NCBI GenBank assembly: GCA_002493865.1
Contig: DLAC01000020.1
Location: 1-38,438, forward strand
Source: Caryophanales bacterium UBA7057
Lineage (GTDB): Bacteria > Bacillota_I > Bacilli_A > RF39 > UBA660
Direction of reading: 5' to 3'
Length of the DNA stretch: 38,438 nucleotides
Positions 31,792 to 38,438 of this stretch are shown here, piece by piece. Made by a program: the position numbers and the translations under genes. The stretch's first letter is position 1. Every line of letters starts with the position of its first letter. Below the pieces are notes generated by a model. It worked only from the letters and a program-made list of their open reading frames with translations. It was not told the origin of the DNA and did no database searches.

Positions 31792-32532
31792 ATGATGAAT
31801 TTAGTAAAGACGGAAGGAATTATCCTAGGGGAAACGAACTATAGTGAATCTAGTAAAATACTAAAAGTATTGACAAAAGACTACGGAATGATTAGTATAA
31901 TGTCGAAGGGATGTCGAAATATTAAAAGCAAACTTCGTAGTGTAAGTACTATCTTTACTTATGGGGACTTCCATCTTTACTATAAAGAGCAAGGTATTTC
32001 AGTATTAACAAGTGTAGATATTAAGAATACATTTCTAAGTTTACAAAGTGATATTGAAAAAATCAGTTATGCTAGTTTTCTACTAGATTTGACAGAACAA
32101 GTCCTAAAGCATACAGAAAATGATGAAATTTATCCTTTATTAATCGCAACGCTAGAAAAAATGAACGAAGGATATAATACTCATGCATTAACAAATATTC
32201 TTGAGTTAAAATACTTAAACTTCTTGGGAATTCGTCCTGTGTTAGACTGTTGTAGTATTTGTGGAAACCAAACGGAAATTGTAACGATGGACGCATCTTC
32301 TGGGGGTTATTTGTGCAAGAATTGCTATCATAATGAAAAGATTTATAGTGATAAGACAATCAAGTTAATTCGCTTGTTTTATTACTTAGATATTTCTAAA
32401 ATTACAAAACTAGAAATTAAAGAGGATTCATTAAAAGAGCTCAATGAATTTATTGATGATTATTATGAAAGATATTCTGGACTCTATTTGAGGAGTAAAA
32501 AATTCTTAGAGAATATTAGTAAAATAGGATAG
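31792..32532 (+). CDS. recO: DNA repair protein RecO
   Basis: Protein of 246 aa (245 if the ATG at 31795 is used; both follow AAGAAGTGA). The N-terminal OB fold has VKTEGIILGETNYSESSKIL and ITKDYG-like VLTKDYGMISIM. A helical part and a zinc site follow: CCSICGNQTEIV ... GGYLCKNC. RecO anneals single strands and loads RecA with RecR and RecF. It follows era-yqzL as is usual. Confidence 0.94.
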   Translation: MMNLVKTEGIILGETNYSESSKILKVLTKDYGMISIMSKGCRNIKSKLRSVSTIFTYGDFHLYYKEQGISVLTSVDIKNTFLSLQSDIEKISYASFLLDLTEQVLKHTENDEIYPLLIATLEKMNEGYNTHALTNILELKYLNFLGIRPVLDCCSICGNQTEIVTMDASSGGYLCKNCYHNEKIYSDKTIKLIRLFYYLDISKITKLEIKEDSLKELNEFIDDYYERYSGLYLRSKKFLENISKIG

Positions 32533-32542
32533 AGGTACAAAA

Positions 32543-35227
32543 ATGAAAAAGAATGATAAGAAACCATATATTATCAATACAATCTTAGTATTGGCGATTT
32601 TCATCTTTATTTTTATAAGTAAAGGTATTTTTCCGTTTGGGAAAAATTCATTGATTTGGGGTGATATGCATGATCAAATTACGGCATTTTATTATCACTT
32701 CTATGACAGTTTTAGAGGTGCAAGCTCACTCTTTGTTAATTTTACAACGAGTGGTGGAATCAACTTTTTTGGAATTTTATGCTACTATATATTAAGCCCA
32801 ATTACCTTTATTTTATTACTGTTTCCAAGAGGGGATATCTATTTAGCAGTTTCTATTGTCGTTGCTTTAAAAATTTTACTTTCTAGTTTAACTTGTCTTT
32901 ACTTTATTCGCACATATTTTAAAAAATTACCAAGTAGTTTAAGTATTTTTCTAGCACTTTGTTATGCTTTTTCTGGTTATAGTTTATCCATGTATCAAAT
33001 TACACCATGGTTTGATGTCATGTACTTATTTCCATTATTGATGATTGGATTAAAAAAGGTTCTCGATTTAGAAAAACCAATTTGGTATATTGTAGTATTA
33101 ACTGCATCTTTGGTTTGTAATTTCTATGTATCGATTATGGTTGTCCTTTTTGTTTTCCTTTCTTCTTATATTTATCTTTTAATTTATAAAGAGAAGGAGG
33201 AAAGAAAAAAAGGAATTTTAGCACTCGGAGTGACAACGATTTTAAGCGTGTTAATTTCTTTCATTGTTTTAATTCCATCTTATATGCAAATTTCTGTTTC
33301 CTCTCGTTTAAATTCAAGATTAATTGAGATGCTGAATTCTAAAACGGGACCGTTAACAGATAAATTATCTTTCTTTATGTTTGGTGGAATTGTCTATCTA
33401 GGAATTCTTTTCTTAATCAAATATCATAAAAAAGATTCGAAATTTTCTTTGTGGCTGTTAGTTAATTTCTTGATTGTTGGGATTCCAATTATCATTGAAC
33501 CAATTAATAAGGTTTGGCATTTTGGTTCTTATGCCTTCTTTCCATATCGTTTTGGATTTATTACCATTTTCTTATTAGTGATTGGTGCTTGTTATGGATA
33601 TCTGCTTCTACTGGAGAATGAAAAAAAACCAAAAAAACAGAGAAAGGAACTATCCATTTTCGCAGGTGGAGTTACTTTGCTTTCTAGTTTGGTAATTATT
33701 TATCTCACAAAGAAGAATTATACAAACTTTCAAATTAGATTAGATCGATTAAGTATTTCAGGAGATCATAAGTTATTAATATTTTTAATCTTTACAACAT
33801 TTTTATCTATCGTTTGTTGTTATCTTATTTATCGATTTACAACTTCTTGGAATAAAACAAGAACTTGTTTGATGGCAACCATTTTATTCACACATATCAT
33901 TGCGAATGGACTTTTATATTTTGGAATTGACTTTACACAAAGAGAACTGATGGGTCAATATGAAAGCTTGATGGAAATTTCCAAGACTTATCGCGATGGT
34001 GACTATTATAGGGTAAAAAACCTGTCGGATCATTTTATTACCAATAGTGGAATGGTAATGAAGTATCACACCCTAGATCATTTTACTTCTTTGACTGATC
34101 GTAATAATATGCAGAATTTAAAGAGACTTGGATATTCTTCCTCTTGGGTTAAAACATTTTCTAAAGGTGGTACATTATTTAGTGATGCCATCCTTGCAAA
34201 TTATTATCTAATGTCATTAGATCCTGTTGATGATCCATACTATCAATTTGTTGGAAAATATAAAGATGTAAATCTATACGAAAATAAAATTAAACCTTCT
34301 TATGGATATTTTATAAAAGATGATATTGATACAAAGGATTCTAAAAACTCATTTGAAATTCAAAATCAAATGTATCAAAAAATTGAAAATACCAATGATT
34401 GTATCTTTACGACTTTTGATGATTGGTCACTCAATAATATCAAAACGAGTCAGGAAGAGGATAAGACTTCTTATCAAATCATCGATGAAGATGCATATAA
34501 TTATATAGAGCAGACAATTCCTGTTGGGAAAAAGCAAGTTTTATATTTGGAAATATTAAAAGACTTAGATAATAATATTAACTTAGATATCTATCAACAT
34601 TTTAATATTTATGTAAACGACAAACTATTTAGAGAACATGCAATTACAGAAGAGGATAATGGAGTCATTAACTTAGGTACCTTTGAAGAGGAAGAAGTCA
34701 ATGTTAAAATTGAATTATTATGGGATGTTGAGTTAGATAATATCACTTTGGCAACGATGGATATAGAAAAATATGAATCTTTCTTAGAAGAAAATCAAGT
34801 ACCATTAAAAATTGAGTACAAGAAAAATAAAATTATGATTCAAGTGGATTCTAAAGAAAAACAAACGTTATTCATTCCAGTTTCTTATAGTAATGGATAT
34901 CAAGGAAAAGTAAATGGTAAAAATATCCAAACTGAAAAAGTATTTGATAATTTCATCGGAATTCCTTTAGAAGAGGGAATGAATGAAATCAAACTAACAT
35001 TTACACCACCAGGATTTAAGTTATCTATGGGTGTAAGTTTATTAGCACTGATTCTAACGATTGTGTTACTAAGACGTGATTCTTACTTTAAATTGTTAGA
35101 ATTGAAACCACTGCAAACGATTGCGAATATTTGCTATTTATCTGCTTATACAGCCTTTATCGTGTTCGTTTATATCGGCTTAACCATTGTCTTTATCCTG
35201 TCATATTTTATCTATTTTTGGTTTTAA
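32543..35227 (+). CDS. YfhO family multi-pass membrane protein
   Basis: Protein of 894 aa, ATG after AGAGGTACAAAA. About twelve TM helices in residues ~10-440 hold the family motifs: WGDMHDQITAFYYHFYDSF near residue 40, FTTSGGINFFG, YAFSGYSLSM, and FPYRFGF later. A large outer region (~450-820, beta-rich) follows, then two TM helices at the end. This fits YfhO, a GT-C-like glycosyltransferase family that in Bacillus and Listeria is tied to decoration of wall or lipoteichoic acids. The substrate here cannot be told. It lies between recO and glyS, where many relatives have no such gene. Confidence 0.88.
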   Translation: MKKNDKKPYIINTILVLAIFIFIFISKGIFPFGKNSLIWGDMHDQITAFYYHFYDSFRGASSLFVNFTTSGGINFFGILCYYILSPITFILLLFPRGDIYLAVSIVVALKILLSSLTCLYFIRTYFKKLPSSLSIFLALCYAFSGYSLSMYQITPWFDVMYLFPLLMIGLKKVLDLEKPIWYIVVLTASLVCNFYVSIMVVLFVFLSSYIYLLIYKEKEERKKGILALGVTTILSVLISFIVLIPSYMQISVSSRLNSRLIEMLNSKTGPLTDKLSFFMFGGIVYLGILFLIKYHKKDSKFSLWLLVNFLIVGIPIIIEPINKVWHFGSYAFFPYRFGFITIFLLVIGACYGYLLLLENEKKPKKQRKELSIFAGGVTLLSSLVIIYLTKKNYTNFQIRLDRLSISGDHKLLIFLIFTTFLSIVCCYLIYRFTTSWNKTRTCLMATILFTHIIANGLLYFGIDFTQRELMGQYESLMEISKTYRDGDYYRVKNLSDHFITNSGMVMKYHTLDHFTSLTDRNNMQNLKRLGYSSSWVKTFSKGGTLFSDAILANYYLMSLDPVDDPYYQFVGKYKDVNLYENKIKPSYGYFIKDDIDTKDSKNSFEIQNQMYQKIENTNDCIFTTFDDWSLNNIKTSQEEDKTSYQIIDEDAYNYIEQTIPVGKKQVLYLEILKDLDNNINLDIYQHFNIYVNDKLFREHAITEEDNGVINLGTFEEEEVNVKIELLWDVELDNITLATMDIEKYESFLEENQVPLKIEYKKNKIMIQVDSKEKQTLFIPVSYSNGYQGKVNGKNIQTEKVFDNFIGIPLEEGMNEIKLTFTPPGFKLSMGVSLLALILTIVLLRRDSYFKLLELKPLQTIANICYLSAYTAFIVFVYIGLTIVFILSYFIYFWF

Positions 35228-35229
35228 TA

Positions 35230-35258
35230 TTGACAGATAAATAAAGACACAGTACAAT
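35230..35258 (+). promoter_or_regulatory. SigA promoter of the glyS leader
   Basis: TTGACA (35230-35235) and TACAAT (35253-35258) with a 17-bp spacer, starting 3 bases after the yfhO-like stop. It places the transcript start near 35265. Confidence 0.85.
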
Positions 35259-35264
35259 GAATAC

Positions 35265-35386
35265 TAGAAATGTGATGATGACCTTGGAACAGTCGGAGCA
35301 ATACAGAAAAAGAGATTCTTCTAGAATAAATAGGGTGGAACCGCGGAAATATTTTTCGTCCCTATATTTGTTCTAGAAGTTTTTTA
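35265..35386 (+). promoter_or_regulatory. Short glycine T-box leader of glyS
   Basis: The T-box motif AGGGTGGAACCGCGG (35332-35346) and its partner CGTCCCT are clear. The antiterminator pairs ATAGGG with CCCTAT and GCGGAAA with TTTTCGT around the bulge TGGAACC, and UGGA fits a tRNA-Gly ending UCCA. The U-tract (35380-35385) follows TTCTAGAAG, which pairs perfectly with CTTCTAGAA (35318-35326). From the likely start to the T-box there are only ~70 bases, too few for a normal Stem I. A small hairpin (GTG 35272 with TAC 35302; GAC 35280 with GTC 35292) leaves GGAG (35295-35298) unpaired, giving a GGA glycine codon as possible specifier. Confidence 0.85.
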
Positions 35387-35402
35387 ATTTTAGGAGGAAA
35401 CA

Positions 35403-36779
35403 ATGGAAAAAAGTAAATTAACGATGGAAAAATTAGTGAATCTATGTAAACAATATGGATTTATTTTTCAGGGAAGTGAGATTTATGGAGGACTTGCCAA
35501 TACTTGGGATTATGGTCCTTTAGGATCTCGTTTAAAAAACAATGTAAAGGACGCTTGGAGAAAAAGATTTATCCAAGAAAGACCTAATGCTTATGAAGTA
35601 GATGCTGCCATTTTAATGCATCCTAGAGTATGGGAGGCAAGTGGTCATGTCGCAAGCTTTTCCGATCCATTAATTGATTGTAAGTCATGTAAAAGTAGAC
35701 ATCGTGCAGATAATTTAATTGATGATTTTGATGAAAATGCCCATGCGGATGGAATGACGCAAGAAGAGATGATTGCCTATATTAAGGAACATAAAGTTCC
35801 TTGTCCCAAATGCGGAAAAAGTGATTATACTGAAATTCGTCAGTTTAATTTGATGTTTGAAACTTATCGTGGAGTGACCGAAGACAGTAAAAATAAAATT
35901 TATTTGCGTCCAGAAAATGCACAGGGAGAATATGTTAACTTCTTAAATGTGAGTCGCTCTATGAGAACGAAATTACCTTTTAGTATTGGGCAAATTGGAA
36001 AGGCATTCCGAAATGAGATTACACCAGGAAACTTTACTTTCCGAACGATAGAGTTTGAACAGATGGAATATCAAACTTTTTGTAAAGAGGGAACGGATAG
36101 TGAACTTTATCAATATTTTAAAGAATATGCGAAGAAGTACTTTATGGATTTAGGTTTACCAGAAGAAAAACTTAGATTTCATGATCATGAAAAACTAGCA
36201 CATTATGCGAAAGAAGCCTGTGATATCGAATACCAATTTAATTTTGGTTGGGGGGAAATCAATGGAACGCATAATCGTACGGACTATGATTTAAGTCGTC
36301 ATCAAGAATATTCAAAAACGTCTCAAGAATATTTAGATCCTGAGACGAATGAAAAATATATTCCTTATATTATTGAATCTACAGTAGGGTGTGACAGAGC
36401 CGTTTTAGCACTTTTAGATCACGCTTATGAAGAAGAAACCCTAGAAGATGGAACGACACGTGAAGTGATGCATTTTCATCCATTTATTGCACCTTATAAA
36501 GTGGCCGTTTTACCATTATTAAAAAAATATCATAGTGAGAAAGCAACAGAAGTATACGAGAAATTTTCAAAAGAAGTTATGACTATGTATGATGAGTCTG
36601 GAAATATTGGAAAGCGTTATCGTAGACAGGATGTAGTGGGTACACCTTACTGTGTGACGATTGATGATAATACGTTAAATGAAGGAACGGTAACGATTCG
36701 TGATCGTGATACGATGGAACAAATTACTATGTCGATAGAGGACGCGATTCTCTATGTCAAAGAACATATTGTATTTTAA
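35403..36779 (+). CDS. glyS: Glycyl-tRNA synthetase, dimeric (alpha2) type
   Basis: Protein of 458 aa, ATG after TAGGAGGAAACA. It has GSEIYGGLANTWDYGPLG near the start, two zinc-type pairs (CKSCKSR and CPKCGKS), class II motif 2 in FRNEITPGNFTFRTIEFEQME, motif 3 in ESTVGCDRAVLALL, and the anticodon domain VAVLPLLKK. This is the eukaryote-like single-chain enzyme, not the GlyQ/GlyS tetramer. It is controlled by the T-box before it. The stop overlaps the stop of the convergent hydrolase gene by 3 bases. Confidence 0.97.
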   Translation: MEKSKLTMEKLVNLCKQYGFIFQGSEIYGGLANTWDYGPLGSRLKNNVKDAWRKRFIQERPNAYEVDAAILMHPRVWEASGHVASFSDPLIDCKSCKSRHRADNLIDDFDENAHADGMTQEEMIAYIKEHKVPCPKCGKSDYTEIRQFNLMFETYRGVTEDSKNKIYLRPENAQGEYVNFLNVSRSMRTKLPFSIGQIGKAFRNEITPGNFTFRTIEFEQMEYQTFCKEGTDSELYQYFKEYAKKYFMDLGLPEEKLRFHDHEKLAHYAKEACDIEYQFNFGWGEINGTHNRTDYDLSRHQEYSKTSQEYLDPETNEKYIPYIIESTVGCDRAVLALLDHAYEEETLEDGTTREVMHFHPFIAPYKVAVLPLLKKYHSEKATEVYEKFSKEVMTMYDESGNIGKRYRRQDVVGTPYCVTIDDNTLNEGTVTIRDRDTMEQITMSIEDAILYVKEHIVF

Positions 36780-37579
36780 ACGGAGGAATCCGTTTTTTCT
36801 TTTGGACTGAAAAAGTGAATCTCTTCAAGGTGTGCCATAATGATTTGATATACCCAATTTGGTCGTTCTAGGTAGGGAAAATGTCCTAAATTTTTTAAAA
36901 CAATCAATTCTGAATTGGGAATTTCTTTTTTCATTTTTTCAGCATCACTTAAAGGAGTAGAAGTATCATGTTCGCCCCAAATGAGTAAAACTCTTGCTTT
37001 CATTTTTCTTAAATAGTAGAAAAGATCTGTATTGACAACATTTTGAAATGTAGTTCTCATATTTTCTGGGAGGGCTTGATAATCAGGAGATGCAAATTTT
37101 TGAAATAACCAAGAAGCATATTTTTTCTTTGTTTTAGAGGGTAGAAGATGTCCAACCTTTTTTAGGAATTGATAACATTTTCCTCTTATCCATCCTTCCA
37201 ATGTTTTTTTGGGACGAATGCCCGCACAGTCTATGAATATAAAATGAGAATGCTTGTAGTGATAATAACCATCCAAAAGCGTTAGAATTCTCCCACCAAA
37301 AGAGTGTCCAATCAGAAGAGCATTTTCTAAATTTAAGTCGACAATCAAAGAGTGAATCATATCGGCATAGTCAAAAATGGTCATCGAATGATTCGGGAAT
37401 TTTGTATTGCCAAATCCTGGATAATCTATGATGTAAACAGTAGAAAATACGGATAGGGCAGAAACCAAATTTTGAAAAGTGGGCCTTGTATCTCCCCATC
37501 CTGGGAGAATCATAATGGGTTTTCCTTGATTTCCGTGTTTTTCATAATATAAAGAAATATCATGATAATTATAGTACAT
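36776..37579 (-). CDS. Alpha/beta hydrolase
   Basis: Protein of 267 aa. The start is taken as the ATG at 37579, which follows AGGTGATGATC; a GTG and an ATG a few codons upstream lie within that site. Alpha/beta fold markers: IMILPGWGDTRPTF with the oxyanion stretch, nucleophile elbow LIGHSFGG (Ser ~94), acid LLIWGEHDTSTPL (Asp ~208) and LGHFPYLERP (His ~237). The triad is complete, and there is no signal peptide. Such sequences cannot be told apart into esterase, lipase or epoxide hydrolase without more data. It is convergent with glyS, with the glyS terminator falling in its last codons. Confidence 0.85.
   Translation of the reverse strand: MYYNYHDISLYYEKHGNQGKPIMILPGWGDTRPTFQNLVSALSVFSTVYIIDYPGFGNTKFPNHSMTIFDYADMIHSLIVDLNLENALLIGHSFGGRILTLLDGYYHYKHSHFIFIDCAGIRPKKTLEGWIRGKCYQFLKKVGHLLPSKTKKKYASWLFQKFASPDYQALPENMRTTFQNVVNTDLFYYLRKMKARVLLIWGEHDTSTPLSDAEKMKKEIPNSELIVLKNLGHFPYLERPNWVYQIIMAHLEEIHFFSPKEKTDSSV
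36778..36797 (+). terminator. Terminator after glyS
   Basis: AAACGGA (36778-36784) pairs with TCCGTTT (36789-36795) around GGAA, followed by T. It starts on the glyS stop codon and lies in the 3' end of the opposite gene. Confidence 0.85.
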
Positions 37580-37661
37580 GATCATCACCTAATATACTTT
37601 ATGAAAGAAGGGGAAAATAGTTTCCAAAAAATGGGACAAGTTTAAAATTATAAAAAAATGA

Positions 37662-37691
37662 TCAAAAAGTGTATGAAATTTCAAAAAGTGT
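37662..37691 (+). repeat. Direct repeat at the 6S RNA promoter
   Basis: TCAAAAAGTGT occurs at 37662-37672 and again at 37681-37691, 19 bases apart, directly before the -10 TATACT (37694-37699). No strong -35 is present at the normal distance. Confidence 0.6.
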
Positions 37692-37705
37692 GATATACTA
37701 AAGTT

Positions 37706-37885
37706 GTCTAGGAGATGCGAGTAGGTCACATATAAAACCGACTAATATGACGATACGGGAGTCTTGATCAGTAGTCTGTGTTGAATGCCTTTCCATTTGG
37801 TAAAGGAATCCTAAGGATTACGTATGGACACCCACCTGTAAAAATGCAGGTTTTATCGCCGACTAATCGCCCTCCTGGACTTTTT
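37706..37885 (+). ncRNA. ssrS: Probable 6S RNA
   Basis: A region of ~180 bases without a gene in the 330-base gap before tcdA. It starts just after a -10 TATACT. The ends form a strong closing stem: GTCTAGGAG (37706-37714) with CTCCTGGAC (37872-37880), then GCGA with TCGC and TAG..TC with GA..CTA. A T run follows, acting as terminator. Inside there is a hairpin CATAT/ATATG, an irregular long arm (ATACG/CGTAT, CCTTT/AAAGG) and a hairpin ACCTG/CAGGT near the 3' side. The rod with an open centre, the length, and the position before tcdA (as for bsrA before yrvM in Bacillus subtilis) fit 6S RNA, which binds the SigA holoenzyme. A riboswitch for tcdA is the main alternative. Confidence 0.6.
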
Positions 37886-37911
37886 ATTTTTGAAAAATTG
37901 GTGGTGGTTTT

Positions 37912-38438
37912 GTGTTTGATCGTTTAGAACTACTCATACAAAAAGAAAATGTAGAAAAAATAAAAAAACTTCATATCTTAGTTGTAGGTCTTGGTGGTGT
38001 TGGAGGTTATACCGTAGAGTCTTTGGCTCGCTCAGGTGTAGGGGAACTAATCTTAGTAGATCATGATGTAGTAAATGAAAGTAATAAAAATCGCCAGATT
38101 ATTGCGACAGATGATATGATTGGATATAAAAAAGTGGATGCTTTTCAAAAGAGAATTGCCTCCATTTCGAAAGAATGTCATGTCACTAGGGTAGATGCAT
38201 TTTTAAACCCTGAAAACATATCCATATTAGATTCTTACCAAATAGATTATATCGTAGATGCCTGTGATACATTGTCTACCAAACAAGCCTTAATTCTTTA
38301 CAGTTTAGAACATAAAATTCCGCTCATTTCGAGTATGGGAACAGGTAATCGATTAGATCCAAGTCAATTGGAAATTACCACACTTACCAAAACACAATAT
38401 GATCCAATTGCCAAGAAATTAAGAAAGTTTGTAAGAGA
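37912..38438 (+). CDS. tcdA: tRNA threonylcarbamoyladenosine dehydratase TcdA (3' end outside window)
   Basis: GTG start at 37912, 5-6 bases after GGTGG; the frame stays open to the window end (~175 residues seen of ~240). It begins FDRLELLI, then the E1-like nucleotide site VVGLGGVGGYTVESLARSG (~27-45), LVDHDVVNESNKNRQI, and VDACDTLSTKQALI. These are the TcdA (YrvM/CsdL) signatures. The enzyme uses ATP to close t6A37 of tRNA into its cyclic form. Its place after the 6S RNA matches Bacillus. Confidence 0.93.
   Translation, partial: MFDRLELLIQKENVEKIKKLHILVVGLGGVGGYTVESLARSGVGELILVDHDVVNESNKNRQIIATDDMIGYKKVDAFQKRIASISKECHVTRVDAFLNPENISILDSYQIDYIVDACDTLSTKQALILYSLEHKIPLISSMGTGNRLDPSQLEITTLTKTQYDPIAKKLRKFVR

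Noticed and set aside
37706..37885. Lysine riboswitch or T-box as the identity of the RNA before tcdA
   Set aside because: The sequence around CGCCGA recalls the lysine riboswitch, but the other conserved blocks are absent; no T-box GGTGG...ACCGCG motif; tcdA is not a lysine gene.
1..38438. CRISPR array, insertion sequence, prophage, tRNA or rRNA genes
   Set aside because: No regularly spaced repeats, transposase or integrase frames, or tRNA/rRNA sequences were seen in the window.
1..38438. Reassigned UGA codon (Mollicutes code)
   Set aside because: Tryptophans in conserved motifs use TGG, and TGA ends several genes (prepilin peptidase gene, cdd, yqzL-like), so the standard bacterial code applies.

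Overview
This is an AT-rich, gene-dense stretch of a Firmicutes chromosome, most likely from a spore-forming member of Bacilli near the Erysipelotrichia or Mollicutes-related gut lineages. Evidence for Bacilli is the DnaB/DnaI helicase-loader pair, the dnaG-rpoD-trmK order, the yqfC-yqfD/ybeY-dgkA-cdd-era-yqzL-recO-glyS order, T-box control of tRNA synthetase genes, and strong AGGAGG-type ribosome binding sites. Evidence for sporulation is an intact sigK with its pro-sequence, yqfC and yqfD, a VrrA/YqfQ-type protein and a CotF-type coat protein. UGA is used as a stop, so this is not a Mycoplasma/Spiroplasma-type genetic code. The threonyl-tRNA synthetase lacks the TGS domain.

Layout. 1-5000: 3' end of murE convergent with sigK, a cell-envelope polysaccharide deacetylase with Ig-like modules, then yqeG-yqeH. 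5190-9180: dnaG-rpoD, trmK, and a convergent yqfQ-like spore gene. 9280-11530: a pilC/comGB-like and a pilD/comC-like gene (type IV pilus or competence machinery, with no pilin or ATPase gene here). 11630-16060: dnaB, a 38-aa membrane peptide, dnaI, then thrS behind a threonine T-box. 16180-20200: the first part of a division and cell-wall cluster (mraZ-rsmH-ftsL, then a PASTA-type class B PBP with its own promoter), preceded by a clear four-copy MraZ operator. 20270-21930: a CmpB-like membrane protein and a pair of coat-related genes, the first with a very acidic tail. 22000-24960: a bacteriocin locus. 25060-31630: rpsU, yqeY, three unrecognised genes with a duplicated gene junction, yqfC-yqfD, a VanZ-like gene, ybeY, dgkA, cdd and era. 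31700-38438: yqzL, recO, a YfhO-type protein, glyS behind a very short T-box leader, a convergent alpha/beta hydrolase, a probable 6S RNA, and the 5' part of tcdA.

The most interesting part is 22000-24960. A C39-peptidase ABC exporter and a short one-TM accessory protein are followed by two tiny, easily missed genes whose products both have double-glycine leaders, and then by an overlapping hydrophobic peptide that could give immunity. This looks like a complete, compact two-peptide class II bacteriocin system. The first precursor may use a non-AUG (AUC) start overlapping the preceding stop codon. Other points of note are a minimal glycine T-box, a run of terminators that contain stop codons (including a two-way terminator with both convergent stop codons in its loop), and the three-gene unknown cassette.
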